Positions 42,896 through 53,284 of a stretch of DNA of 64,000 nucleotides are shown piece after piece. The DNA is from Serinicoccus profundi. Its GTDB lineage: Bacteria; Actinomycetota; Actinomycetes; Actinomycetales; Dermatophilaceae. The translations under genes and the position numbers were made by a program. The stretch's first letter is position 1; each line of letters begins with the position of its first letter. The DNA is taken from contig NZ_CP042862.1 of assembly GCF_008001015.1 (NCBI RefSeq), positions 806,001 through 870,000 on the forward strand, in the 5' to 3' direction. The notes beneath the pieces were generated by a model. The model worked only from the letters and a program-made list of their open reading frames with translations, was not told the origin of the DNA and ran no database searches.

Positions 42896-43513
42896 TCAGG
42901 CGTCGGGTGTGGCCTCGGGAGCGGTATGCCGGGTGGCGATCTCCCTGAGCGTGTCGCTGTCGAGCCCGGGGAGCTCGCGGAAGACCGCCTCGCGGTAGTA
43001 GCGCAGCTCGGCGATGCTGTCCACGATGTCGCCCAGCGCCCGGTGACCACCGGTCTTGGCGGGCGCCATGTAGTAGGCGCGGGGGAACCAGCGCTTGGCC
43101 AGCTCCTTGATCGAGGAGACGTCGATGATGCGGTAGTGCAGGTAGGCGTCCAGCTCGGGCATGTCCCGCGCGAGGAAGGCCCGGTCGGTGCTCACGGTGT
43201 TGCCCCCGAGCGGGGCCTTGCGCCCCTCGGGGACATGCGCGCGGACATACTCCATGACCCGCTGCTGGGCCTCCTCCAGCGTCACGCCAGAGTCCAGCTC
43301 GGGCAGCAGCCCGGACTCGGTGTGCATCGCCCGGACGAAGTCCCCCATCTGCTCCACCGCGGCGTCCGGAGGCCGGATGACGACGTCCACCCCGTCACCG
43401 AGGACGTTCAGCTCGGAGTCGGTCACCAGGCAGGCGACCTCCACCAGCGCGTCCTCGACGGTGTCCAGGCCCGTCATCTCGCAGTCGATCCAGACGATGC
43501 GTTCACCACTCAC
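42896..43513 (-). CDS. orn: Oligoribonuclease
   Basis: 205 residues, GTG start at 43513. DEDDh 3'-5' exonuclease that degrades di- to pentanucleotides (including pGpG) in the cytosol. Exo I IVWIDCEMTGLD, Exo II around GNTVSTDRAFLARDMPELD, and Exo III with GGHRALGDIVDSI are all present. The frame is open further upstream, but the family N-terminus begins at this GTG. A minus-strand TACTCT box (43522-43527) lies eight bases before it. It is divergent from the PrsW-type gene, with 43 bases between the start codons. Confidence 0.96.
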   Translation of the reverse strand: MSGERIVWIDCEMTGLDTVEDALVEVACLVTDSELNVLGDGVDVVIRPPDAAVEQMGDFVRAMHTESGLLPELDSGVTLEEAQQRVMEYVRAHVPEGRKAPLGGNTVSTDRAFLARDMPELDAYLHYRIIDVSSIKELAKRWFPRAYYMAPAKTGGHRALGDIVDSIAELRYYREAVFRELPGLDSDTLREIATRHTAPEATPDA

Positions 43514-43521
43514 GGCAGACA

Positions 43522-43549
43522 AGAGTATGCCCCCGGCCCCCGGTACTCT
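43522..43549. promoter_or_regulatory. Back-to-back -10 boxes for orn and the PrsW-type gene
   Basis: Minus strand TACTCT (43522-43527) lies 8 bases before the orn GTG. Plus strand TACTCT (43544-43549) lies 7 bases before the ATG at 43557. Both genes therefore look leaderless and their promoters overlap. Confidence 0.5.
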
Positions 43550-43556
43550 CGGCCCC

Positions 43557-44795
43557 ATGGTCAACCAGTCGCAGCCGCCGTCGAGCTCGCTGCCCAACGC
43601 CCCAGGTCAGCGGGCTCCGCAGGATCCGGGCAAGGGTGGGGACTGGCACCAGGTGATGTCCTTCCAACCCCAGTCGCCCGAGAGCGCCCGGCCCAACGCG
43701 ACCCGACGCCCGGTCATCCGGCGGGTGCTCCTGTGGAGCGCCGTCGTCACCGTCTTCGGCCTCGCCGCGCTCGCCATGACCCTCATCGTCACGACGGCCG
43801 TCGGGCTGCAGGCGGCGATCCTGGGGATGGTGAGCGCGTCGCTCGCCCTGGGGATCGTCATACCCCTCTTCATCTGGGTCGACCGTCTGGAGGCCGAGCC
43901 CGCGCGGCTGCTGTGGTTCGCCTTTCTCTGGGGGGCGCTCATCTCGACCCTGGGGGCGCTCGTGCTCAACGAGCTCGGTGTCGCCTTCTTCGCCGGCCGT
44001 CACGCAGACCCACTGGTCGTGGGCGCCGTCGTCGTCGCCCCGCTCACCGAGGAGTTCTTCAAGGGGTTGGGGGTGCTGCTGATCTTCCTCTTCGCCAAGC
44101 GGGAGTTCAACGGCGTCACCGACGGGATCGTGTATGCCGGCATCGTCGCCGCCGGCTTCGCCTTCGTCGAGAACATCATCTACCTGGGGCAGATGTACCT
44201 CGATGCCGGACCGGTCGGCCTGGTCGGCATCTTCATCATGCGCTGCCTGGTCAGCCCGTTCGCCCACCCGATGTTCACCGTCTGCATCGGGCTGGCCCTG
44301 GGGCTCGTCGCCCACCGCCGCCGGTTCAGCTCGGTCTGGGTGGTGCTCGTCGGCTTCGCCTGCGCCGTCTTCCTGCACGCCCTCTTCAACTACAGCGCGG
44401 TCGCGGCCTCGCAGTACTACCTGGTGCTCTTCGCCCTCGTCCAGGTGCCGTTGTTCATCGGCTTCCTCCTCCTGCTGCGCTGGGCCCGCAACCGCGAGTC
44501 GCGCCTGCTGCGCGACACGCTCACCGGCTACGGCATGGCCGGGTGGTACACCCCCGCCGAGGTCGCGATGCTCGCCAGCCCCGGCGAGCGCCGCCGGGCC
44601 CGGCACTGGGCGCGCGGCGTCGGGGGACGCCCGGCCGAGCAGGCGATGCAGGCCTTCCAGGACGAGAGCGGTGAGCTGGCCATGGTGCGCAAGCACCTCG
44701 TCCACGGCGGTCCGGACGCCGTGTGGCTGGGCCGTGAGCAGCGGATCCTCGAGGCGGTGACCGCGCACCGGCGCGTCTTCGTGCCGCAGGGGTGA
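43557..44795 (+). CDS. PrsW family intramembrane metalloprotease
   Basis: 412 residues. A ~50-residue proline-rich cytoplasmic N-terminus precedes about eight spans. The metalloprotease motifs are present: Glu165-Glu166 in PLTEEFFKGLGV, Glu205 in FAFVENIIYLGQMY, His237 in SPFAHPMFT and His274 in VFLHALFNYS. The C-terminal ~100 residues (LRDTLTGYGMAGWYTPAEVAMLASPGERRRAR...) are cytoplasmic. In Bacillus PrsW cleaves an anti-sigma factor; the target here is unknown. A TACTCT box 7 bases upstream suggests a leaderless transcript. Confidence 0.93.
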   Translation: MVNQSQPPSSSLPNAPGQRAPQDPGKGGDWHQVMSFQPQSPESARPNATRRPVIRRVLLWSAVVTVFGLAALAMTLIVTTAVGLQAAILGMVSASLALGIVIPLFIWVDRLEAEPARLLWFAFLWGALISTLGALVLNELGVAFFAGRHADPLVVGAVVVAPLTEEFFKGLGVLLIFLFAKREFNGVTDGIVYAGIVAAGFAFVENIIYLGQMYLDAGPVGLVGIFIMRCLVSPFAHPMFTVCIGLALGLVAHRRRFSSVWVVLVGFACAVFLHALFNYSAVAASQYYLVLFALVQVPLFIGFLLLLRWARNRESRLLRDTLTGYGMAGWYTPAEVAMLASPGERRRARHWARGVGGRPAEQAMQAFQDESGELAMVRKHLVHGGPDAVWLGREQRILEAVTAHRRVFVPQG

Positions 44796-44818
44796 GCCTC
44801 GGCATACCGGTCGATCGG

Positions 44819-44891
<73 letters not shown>

Positions 44892-44904
44892 CGGACCTCC
44901 CAGT

Positions 44905-44927
44905 CTAGAGGGGCGCTCCTCTAGGAT
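44905..44927 (+). promoter_or_regulatory. -10 box of tyrA overlapped by a palindrome
   Basis: CTAGAGG (44905-44911) and CCTCTAG (44918-44924) form a perfect inverted repeat with a 6-base centre. Its right arm overlaps TAGGAT (44922-44927), the -10 box 8 bases before the tyrA ATG. The layout fits a repressor site, or a terminator/attenuator hairpin on the tRNA side. Confidence 0.45.
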
Positions 44928-44935
44928 CGGGCGCC

Positions 44936-46078
44936 ATGACCACACCCCCGGGGGCGCAGGAACCACTGGCCGCGCTGCGCGCCCAGATCGACGACGTCGA
45001 CGCCCAGGTGATGGAGCTGCTGGCGCAGCGCCTCGAGCTGGTCGCCCAGGTGGGGGAGGTCAAGGGGCGGCACGGCCTGCCGATCTACGACCCCGAGCGC
45101 GAGCGCGCCATGATCGCCCGCAAGCGCGAGCACGCGGCCGAGCGGGGGCTCTCGCCCGACCTCGTCGAGGACGTCCTGCGCCGGTGCATGCGCGAGGCCT
45201 ACACCCACGAGAAGAACATGGGCTTCACCCGCCAGGCGCCGGACCTCGGCCCGATCGTCGTCGTCGGTGGGCGCGGTCGGATGGGCGCGCTCTTCGGGCG
45301 GATGTTCACCCTGTCGGGGTATGATGTGCGCGTCGTCGAGCGCGACGACACCCCCGAGCAGGTGGCGGAGGCGGTCGCGGGTGCCGGCCTGGTCCTCGTC
45401 TCGGTCCCGATCCACGACACCGTGCAGGTCGTGCGCGACCTGCCGCCGCTGCCGGAGGACTGCCTGCTGGTCGACCTCACCTCGACGAAGCGTGCGGTCA
45501 TGGAGGCCATGCTGGCCACGCATACCGGGCCGGTCCTCGGGCTGCACCCGATGTTCGGCCCAGACGTCGACAGCTTCGCCAAGCAGGTCGTCGCCGCCGT
45601 GCCCGGCCGGGACGCGCAGGCCAGCACGTGGCTGCTCGAGCAGATCCGGCTGTGGGGCGCGCGCGTGCACGAGGTCGATGCCGACGAGCACGACCACGCG
45701 ATGGGCCTCATCCAGGCGTTGCGCCACTTCTCGACCTTCGCCTACGGCTGGCACCTGGCCCACGAGGACCGCAACCTCGACACCCTGCTGGCGCTGTCCT
45801 CCCCGATCTACCGCCTCGAGCTCATCATGGTCGGCCGACTCTTCGCCCAGGACGCCGAGCTCTACTTCGACATCATCACCGGCTCCTCCGACGCCCTCGA
45901 GCTCATCGAGCGCTACCACGAGCGCTACACCCAGGCCATCGAGCTACTGCGGACCGGCGACCGCGAGGCCTTCGTCCGGCAGTTCGGGGAGGTCGAGGGG
46001 TGGTTCGGCGAGCACGCGGAGCGTTTCCTCGTGGAGTCGAAGTCGTTGCTCGCCCACGCGGACTCCACCCGCCCCTGA
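44936..46078 (+). CDS. tyrA: Bifunctional chorismate mutase/prephenate dehydrogenase (T-protein)
   Basis: 380 residues. Residues 1-~92 form an AroQ chorismate mutase ([58 protein letters not shown]). From ~105 comes prephenate dehydrogenase with [13 protein letters not shown] (111-117), [48 protein letters not shown] and [23 protein letters not shown]. It makes 4-hydroxyphenylpyruvate for tyrosine. This fused arrangement and the close match along the whole length are those of the enteric E. coli TyrA; most actinobacteria have separate mutase and dehydrogenase genes, so acquisition by transfer is likely. Confidence 0.95.
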   Translation: MTTPPGAQEPLAALRAQIDDVDAQVMELLAQRLELVAQVGEVKGRHGLPIYDPERERAMIARKREHAAERGLSPDLVEDVLRRCMREAYTHEKNMGFTRQAPDLGPIVVVGGRGRMGALFGRMFTLSGYDVRVVERDDTPEQVAEAVAGAGLVLVSVPIHDTVQVVRDLPPLPEDCLLVDLTSTKRAVMEAMLATHTGPVLGLHPMFGPDVDSFAKQVVAAVPGRDAQASTWLLEQIRLWGARVHEVDADEHDHAMGLIQALRHFSTFAYGWHLAHEDRNLDTLLALSSPIYRLELIMVGRLFAQDAELYFDIITGSSDALELIERYHERYTQAIELLRTGDREAFVRQFGEVEGWFGEHAERFLVESKSLLAHADSTRP

Positions 46079-46132
46079 CCTGCGCGGCGGTTCGTCTTGG
46101 TGGACGGGGCGCGGGGGGTCAGACTAGGGGCC

Positions 46133-47833
46133 GTGACCACCGACCCCGCCGCGCTGCTCGCTGCCGTCGAGAGGCTGCGGTCCTCGGCCGGAGAGGTCTC
46201 GCTCCCGCTCGACCTCGGCCACGCCGAGGAGGCCCGCACGGCCCGACGTGAGCTCGAGCAGCAGCTCGACGACTATGTCCTGCCCCGTCTGCGCTCGCTC
46301 GACGCCCCCTTGCTGGCGGTCGTCGGCGGCTCGACCGGTGCCGGCAAGTCCACCCTGGTCAACTCGGTCGTCGGCGAGGAGGTCAGCAGGGCGGGCATCC
46401 TGCGGCCGACCACGCGGGCCTCGGTGCTCGTCCACCACCCGCAGGATGCGGCGTGGTTCACCGACACCCGGGTGCTCCCCGGGCTCGCCCGCATCGGCGG
46501 CGACGCCGCCGAGGTCGAGGACCCCGGCGCGGTGCGGTTGGTGGCCTCCGAGGCGCTGCCCTCCGGTCTCGCGCTCCTCGACGCCCCCGACATCGACTCA
46601 GTGGTCCAGGCCAACCGTCAGCTCTCCAAGCAGCTGCTGTCGGCGGCCGACCTCTGGCTCTTCGTCACCACGGCGGCAAGGTATGCCGACGCCGTGCCGT
46701 GGGGGTTGCTCCGGGAGGCCAGCGAGCGCGGCACGTCGGTGGCGATCGTGCTCAACCGGGTCCCGCCCGAGGCCATGCAGCAGGTGCGGGTCCACCTCGC
46801 CACGATGCTGCGCGAGCAGGGCCTGGGCCAGTCACCGATCTTCGCCATCCCCGAGGACGAGCTGGACGGCGGCCGGATCCCGGGCCGGCACAGCGAGCGG
46901 CTGCGCGGCTGGCTGCACTCCCTCGCGGTCGACGCCCGCGCTCGCTCGGTCGTCATCCGCCGCACGCTCACCGGCACCCTGGGCTCGCTGAGCGCCCGGG
47001 CGGACGCGCTCGCGGGCGCAGGACGCGACCAGGTCGGCGCCTGGCGGGACCTCGAGCAGGGGCCGCGCGAGGCATACCGGGACGCCCTGGAGTCGATCTC
47101 CCAGGGGGTGCAGGACGGCTCCCTGCTGCGGGGCGAGGTGCTCGCCCGCTGGCACGAGCTCGTCGGGACCGGGGAGTTCCTCCGCTCGATCGAGGTGGGC
47201 ATCGGCCGGGTGCGCGACCGGGTGACCTCCTTCTTCACCGGCAAGGAGATCTCCTCCGAGCCGCTCGGCGAGGCGCTGCAGACCGGCGCCGCCGCCCTCA
47301 TCACCTCGCACGGCCAGGTGGCGGCCAGCACCGCCGCGCGCTCGTGGAAGCAGCGCCCGGGCGGGCGACCCCTCGTGGAGCAGCACCCCGAGCTCGCCAG
47401 GGCCACCCCCGACTTCTCCGAGCAGGTCGAGCGGCTCATCCGCGACTGGCAGCGCGACATCCTCGAGATGGTCAAGGAGGAGGCCGGCTCGCGGCGCACG
47501 ACCGCGCGCTACCTCGCCTTCGGTGTCAACGGGCTGGGCGTGCTGCTCATGCTCGTCGTCTTCAGCGCCACCGCGTTCATCCCCACCGGCGCCGAGGTGG
47601 CCGTCGGGGCGGGCTCCGCGGTGCTGGCGCAGCGGCTGCTCGAGGCGGTCTTCGGCGACCAGGCGGTGCGCGCCATGGCCCTCAAGGCGCGCGAGTCGCT
47701 CCTGGGTCGGGTCGAGGAGCTGTATGCCGACCAGCGGTCCCGGTTCGACGCGACGTTGCAGGAGGTCGCGGTGTCCGAGGACGCCCTGGCCGAGCTCGAG
47801 GCCGCTGCGGCGGCGGTGGAGGCAGCCCGATGA
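46133..47833 (+). CDS. YfjP/dynamin-like GTPase 1
   Basis: 566 residues, GTG start. An N-terminal helix leads to a GTPase domain: G1 GGSTGAGKST (65-74), G3 in ALLDAPDIDSVV (DxxD-like), and G4-like VLNRVPPE. A long helical region (~260-440) follows, then a hydrophobic hairpin (FGVNGLGVLLMLVVFSATAFI and EVAVGAGSAVLAQRLLEAVFG) and a C-terminal helix EDALAELEAAAAAVEAA. Layout resembles bacterial dynamin-like proteins, which act at membranes. Its stop overlaps the start of a second GTPase gene, so the pair likely works together. Confidence 0.85.
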   Translation: MTTDPAALLAAVERLRSSAGEVSLPLDLGHAEEARTARRELEQQLDDYVLPRLRSLDAPLLAVVGGSTGAGKSTLVNSVVGEEVSRAGILRPTTRASVLVHHPQDAAWFTDTRVLPGLARIGGDAAEVEDPGAVRLVASEALPSGLALLDAPDIDSVVQANRQLSKQLLSAADLWLFVTTAARYADAVPWGLLREASERGTSVAIVLNRVPPEAMQQVRVHLATMLREQGLGQSPIFAIPEDELDGGRIPGRHSERLRGWLHSLAVDARARSVVIRRTLTGTLGSLSARADALAGAGRDQVGAWRDLEQGPREAYRDALESISQGVQDGSLLRGEVLARWHELVGTGEFLRSIEVGIGRVRDRVTSFFTGKEISSEPLGEALQTGAAALITSHGQVAASTAARSWKQRPGGRPLVEQHPELARATPDFSEQVERLIRDWQRDILEMVKEEAGSRRTTARYLAFGVNGLGVLLMLVVFSATAFIPTGAEVAVGAGSAVLAQRLLEAVFGDQAVRAMALKARESLLGRVEELYADQRSRFDATLQEVAVSEDALAELEAAAAAVEAAR

Positions 47834-49470
47834 TCGGCAGGCGCAGGAGCGAGCCCGCGCTGGGCATCGCCGACCGCTCCGAGCGGCTCGCCACGGCGCT
47901 CGAGGTGGGTGGGGAGGAGCTCGAGCCCGCCAGCACCGGTGCGGCCCGTGACGTGCTCGACCGCGTCGGCGAACGCTGGGCCATCGCCGGTGGCCGCACC
48001 GTCGTCGCCCTCGCGGGGGCGACCGGCTCCGGCAAGTCGAGCCTGTTCAACACCCTCGTGGGTGACGACGTCTCGACCATCAGCCCGCGGCGGCCCACGA
48101 CCGCGGAGTCGGGGGCCGCGGTGTGGGGCGAGGAGGACGCCGGCGAGCTGCTCGACTGGCTCGGCATCTCCAACCGCCACCACGTCGCCCTCACCGAGGC
48201 CACCGCGGGACTCGACGGTCTCGTCCTGGTGGACCTGCCCGACTTCGACTCCCGCGAGCTGCGGCACCGCGTCGTGGCCGACCGCATCCTCGAGCGCGCC
48301 GACGTCTTCGTGTGGGTCGCCGACCCGCAGAAGTATGCCGATGCCCGGCTCCACGACGACTACCTGCGCCCCCTGCGCCACCACGACGCCGTGATGCTCG
48401 TCGTGCTCAACCAGGTCGACCGGATCCGCGAGGAGGGCGGCGTCGAGCAGGTCGCCGCCGACCTGCGGCGGCTGGTGCAGGCCGACGGCGCCGGTGAGCA
48501 CGAGGTCATCGCCACCTCGGCCCGCACGCAGCAGGGCATCGGGGAGCTGACCGCCCGCATCGGTGAGGTGGTGGGTGCGCGCAACGCGGCGGAGGCCCGG
48601 TTGGCGGCCGACCTGCGCGCCTCGGCCTCCCGGGTGCGCGAGCAGGGCGTGGGGGAGCAGACCCCGGAGTTCGGGGAGCAGGCCGACCAGCGCCTGCACC
48701 AGGCCCTCACGGTGGCCTCCGGGGTGCCCGTGGTGCTCGACGCCGTCGACCGCGACTACCGCCGCCGGGCCCACGCACGCACCGGGTGGCCCTTCACCCG
48801 CTGGCTGGCCGGGCTGCGCCCCGACCCGATGCGGCGCCTGCGGCTCGGCGACGACACCGCGGGTGACACCGGCATCGCGCCCTCCGACGTGCGGGCCGTG
48901 CTCGGCCGCTCCTCCCTGCCCAGCCCCACCCCGGCGGCCCGGGCCAATGTGCAGCTCGCGACCCGCGACCTGGGTGAGGGGGTCGGGGGCAGCCTTCCCC
49001 CGCGCTGGGCCGAGGCGGTGCTGGAGGCGGCGAGCCCGGAGGAGGACACCCTCTCCGACGCGCTCGACCAGGCGATCGTCGGCGTGCCGCTGCGCACCCG
49101 GACCCCCTTCTGGTGGTCCGTGCTGGGCGCCCTCCAGCTCGTCCTCGCGGTGACCACCGTCGTCGGCCTGCTGTGGCTGGTCACGCTCGTGGTGCTGGGC
49201 TGGCTGCAGCTGCCGGTCGACGCGCCCTTCTGGGGTCCGGTGCCGATCCCGCTGCTGCTTTTCGCCGGCGGAGCCGTGGCCGGGCTGCTGCTCGCCGTCG
49301 TGGCGCGGGCTGCGGCCGGTGTCGGAGCTGCTCGCCGGAGACGGCACGTGCAGCAGGTGCTCGACGACGCCATCGACGAGGTGTCCTTCCGGCACGTGCG
49401 CAAGCCGGTCATGACCGTGCTCGACCGGCACGAGAAGACCCGCGTCCTGCTGCAGCAGGCCGCCGCCTGA
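47830..49470 (+). CDS. YfjP/dynamin-like GTPase 2
   Basis: 546 residues; ATG 47830 overlaps the first GTPase stop (ATGA). G1 GATGSGKSS (63-71), G3 LVDLPDFDS, G4 LNQVDR and a G5-like TSAR are canonical, better conserved than in gene 1. A helical stretch and two C-terminal membrane spans follow (WSVLGALQLVLAVTTVVGLLWLVTLVVLGWL and IPLLLFAGGAVAGLLLAVVARAAA), then a basic tail. Paired, membrane-associated GTPases of this type are conserved in actinobacteria; suggested roles include membrane remodelling or stress repair, not shown here. Confidence 0.87.
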   Translation: MIGRRRSEPALGIADRSERLATALEVGGEELEPASTGAARDVLDRVGERWAIAGGRTVVALAGATGSGKSSLFNTLVGDDVSTISPRRPTTAESGAAVWGEEDAGELLDWLGISNRHHVALTEATAGLDGLVLVDLPDFDSRELRHRVVADRILERADVFVWVADPQKYADARLHDDYLRPLRHHDAVMLVVLNQVDRIREEGGVEQVAADLRRLVQADGAGEHEVIATSARTQQGIGELTARIGEVVGARNAAEARLAADLRASASRVREQGVGEQTPEFGEQADQRLHQALTVASGVPVVLDAVDRDYRRRAHARTGWPFTRWLAGLRPDPMRRLRLGDDTAGDTGIAPSDVRAVLGRSSLPSPTPAARANVQLATRDLGEGVGGSLPPRWAEAVLEAASPEEDTLSDALDQAIVGVPLRTRTPFWWSVLGALQLVLAVTTVVGLLWLVTLVVLGWLQLPVDAPFWGPVPIPLLLFAGGAVAGLLLAVVARAAAGVGAARRRRHVQQVLDDAIDEVSFRHVRKPVMTVLDRHEKTRVLLQQAAA

Positions 49471-49608
49471 GGCTGTCCACACCCTGCGGCGTGCGGGCGC
49501 GGTCGTCCACAGATCCCGGGCGACCCCTGGCCGCGGGCTCCCTGGCGCACCGATCCTGGTCCCACGTCCACGACCCGTGGGCGCTCATGACCAGGAGGGG
49601 AACGCACC

Positions 49609-50229
49609 ATGATGAACGAACCCACGATGACCGTGTCCGGCAACCTGACCCGCGACCCGGAGCGCAAGACGAGCATCGCCAACGGCAAGGACTTCGCGGT
49701 CGTCCCGATCGCGGTCAACCGGCGCCGCTTCGACCCGGCCCAGGGGGCCTGGGTCACCTCGGACACGATGTTCATCGACCTGCTGTGCTTCCGGCACATC
49801 GGGGCCACGGCGCTGGCCAGCTTCCGCAAGGGTGACCCGGTCATCGCGCACGGTCGCCTGTCGTTGCGCGACTGGAAGACCGAGACCTCGGCCGGCACCA
49901 CCGCCGTCATCGACGTCGACAGCATCGGGCACGACGTCTCGCGCGGGGTGAGCCGCTTCACCAGGGGTCGCGTCGGTTACGACGGCGACCGTCTCGACGA
50001 GCACGACCCCACGCCGGCGAGCGCGCTCACGGGAGGTCTCGTCGAGGCTGCGGAGCAGCGGGCCGGCGCCGTGGGGGCCGGCGGCGAGCCCGACGGAGGG
50101 GGCGTCGGGGGGCCGGCGGGTGGACCCGCTCTGCCCACCGGCGAGCCGGACCTCGAGATCGCGGCCGACGCCGAGGGGGTGGTGACCGACGACGAGCAGG
50201 CCGACGCAGTCCTGGCCCGCAGCGCCTGA
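49609..50229 (+). CDS. ssb: Single-stranded DNA-binding protein (SSB-like)
   Basis: 206 residues. N-terminal OB fold: MTVSGNLTRDPERKTSIANGKDFAVVPIAVNRRRFD, then FIDLLCFRHIGATALASFRKGDPVIAHGRLSLRDWKTETSAGTTAVIDVDSIGHDVSRGVSRFTRG. The remaining ~90 residues are acidic and Gly-rich. The end is not the DDDIPF tip of the main replicative SSB, so this is probably a secondary SSB for competence or repair. ATG 49609 was chosen (a second ATG follows at once); an AGGAGGGGAA lies upstream. Immediately after the stop is a 16-G run. Confidence 0.85.
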   Translation: MMNEPTMTVSGNLTRDPERKTSIANGKDFAVVPIAVNRRRFDPAQGAWVTSDTMFIDLLCFRHIGATALASFRKGDPVIAHGRLSLRDWKTETSAGTTAVIDVDSIGHDVSRGVSRFTRGRVGYDGDRLDEHDPTPASALTGGLVEAAEQRAGAVGAGGEPDGGGVGGPAGGPALPTGEPDLEIAADAEGVVTDDEQADAVLARSA

Positions 50230-50245
50230 GGGGGGGGGGGGGGGG
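50230..50245. repeat. Homopolymer of 16 G
   Basis: Sixteen consecutive G residues begin right after the ssb stop codon. Such a tract is prone to slippage in vivo and to miscounting in sequencing. It lies 53 bases before the ettA -10 box. Confidence 0.9.
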
Positions 50246-50298
50246 CAGGCGGGGCCGGGCAGGCGGGCCGAGATTCGGAGTCGGCCCGCCCGCCCCGA

Positions 50299-50304
50299 TA
50301 CCCT
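50299..50304 (+). promoter_or_regulatory. -10 box of ettA (probably leaderless)
   Basis: TACCCT ends 6 bases before the ettA ATG at 50311, in the recurrent context GATACCCTGG. Confidence 0.5.
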
Positions 50305-50310
50305 GGCGGC

Positions 50311-51993
<1,683 letters not shown>

Positions 51994-52024
51994 GCTGGCC
52001 AGGCGCCCGCGCCGTCCGCCCCCG

Positions 52025-52936
52025 TTGCCACCGCGTGACGGGCTGGGCGCGGCGCGGGTGCGGCTGCCAGCGGCAGCCGGGCCGCCCGACGGCGAGCCCT
52101 GGTGCTCGCTGCCGGACGCCCTCGCACACCTCACGGGTGACCCCGCCGGCATCGCCCGGCGGGTCACCGACGGTGAGGTGCGCCTCGCCGACGGCACACC
52201 GGTGACGGGCACGACGGCATACCTGCCGGGTGAGGTCGTCTACCTCTACCGCGACCTGCCGGAGGAGGTGCCGGTGCCGTTCGAGATCGACGTCCTGCTC
52301 CACGACGACGAGACCGGCCTCCTCGTCGTGGACAAACCGCCCTTCCTCGCGACCATGCCCCGCGGTGGGCATGTGGCCCAGACCGTCGTCACCCGGCTGC
52401 GCCGGGACCTCGACCTGCCCGAGCTGGCGCCCGTGCACCGCCTCGACCGCCTGACGAGCGGCGTGCTGCTGCTCACCACCCGGGCGCAGGCGCGGTCCCC
52501 CTACCAGCGCATGGTGCAGGCGGGTCGCCTGGCCAAGACCTACGAGGCGCTGGCGCCCGTGCGGGAGGACCTCGTGCTCCCGACGACCGTCACCGACCGG
52601 ATCGTCAAGGAGCGCGGTGAGCTGCAGGCGCGGGTCGTCGACGGCGAACCCAACGCCCGGACCCACGTCGAGCTCGTCGGTGAGCGGGACGGCCTGGGTC
52701 ACTACCGCCTCACCCCGACGACCGGCCGCACCCACCAGCTGCGACTCCACCTGGCAGGGCTGGGCCTCCCGATCGAGGGTGACCCGCTCTACCCCGAGCC
52801 ACGGCACGTGGCCGCGGACGACTTCTCCGCCCCGCTGCAGCTGCTGGCCCGGGAGGTGACTTTCACCGACCCGGTGACCGGGCTCGCCCGCCGCGTCACC
52901 TCGCCCCGGGCGTTGCCCGTCCCCGGCACGCGCTAG
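52025..52936 (+). CDS. RluA-family pseudouridine synthase
   Basis: 303 residues from TTG 52025; a CTG at 51995, in frame just after the ettA stop, would add ten residues (LARRPRRPPP) and may be the true start, since relatives often begin with an Arg/Pro-rich head. Motifs: LLVVDKPPFLATMP, the catalytic Asp141 in VHRLDRLTSGVLLL, AKTYEAL and GRTHQLRLHLAGLGLPIEGDPLYP. It isomerises uridine to pseudouridine in rRNA or tRNA; the target site is unknown. The N-terminal ~80 residues differ from an S4 domain. Likely in one operon with ettA. Confidence 0.88.
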   Translation: MPPRDGLGAARVRLPAAAGPPDGEPWCSLPDALAHLTGDPAGIARRVTDGEVRLADGTPVTGTTAYLPGEVVYLYRDLPEEVPVPFEIDVLLHDDETGLLVVDKPPFLATMPRGGHVAQTVVTRLRRDLDLPELAPVHRLDRLTSGVLLLTTRAQARSPYQRMVQAGRLAKTYEALAPVREDLVLPTTVTDRIVKERGELQARVVDGEPNARTHVELVGERDGLGHYRLTPTTGRTHQLRLHLAGLGLPIEGDPLYPEPRHVAADDFSAPLQLLAREVTFTDPVTGLARRVTSPRALPVPGTR

Positions 52937-53127
52937 GAGCGTCCGCGACCGAGCAGGCCCAGCAGCGGTGAACCCGCCCCGAGCAGGAAGCCCAGGTCGT
53001 ACCAGTTGCCCTCGCGCGTCACGTCATACACCGGGAACTGGTCCCACGCCCCGAAGATGTGGGCGATGAGCACCACCCACGCCGTCAGGCCGTTCCAGCC
53101 ACCCCACAACAGATCCTGCCACCACAT
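52933..53127 (-). CDS. Small conserved membrane protein
   Basis: 64 residues from ATG 53127, preceded by GAGGAGAGGAG, a good ribosome-binding site. The sequence MWWQDLLWGGWNGLTAWVVLI then AHIFGAWDQFPVYDVTREGNWYDLGFLLGAGSPLLGLLGRGRS holds one clear hydrophobic segment (TAWVVLIAHIFG) and a second weaker one near the end. It resembles short actinobacterial proteins beginning WWQDLLWGxWNG; no function is known. It overlaps the end of the RluA-family gene by four bases, convergently. Confidence 0.72.
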   Translation of the reverse strand: MWWQDLLWGGWNGLTAWVVLIAHIFGAWDQFPVYDVTREGNWYDLGFLLGAGSPLLGLLGRGRS

Positions 53128-53284
53128 CGCCGGCTCCTCTCCTCGCTCACGGGCGGACGGCGGCACCGTCCGAGGCCCCATCGTGCACCGTCGACCTGTG
53201 GTGGGCATGTGTGTGCTCAGGGGCAGCTCGCGGCGGGCGGTGGTGGGCTGCAGGGTCGCGGGTGCCGGCTGACAGACTCCAGGT

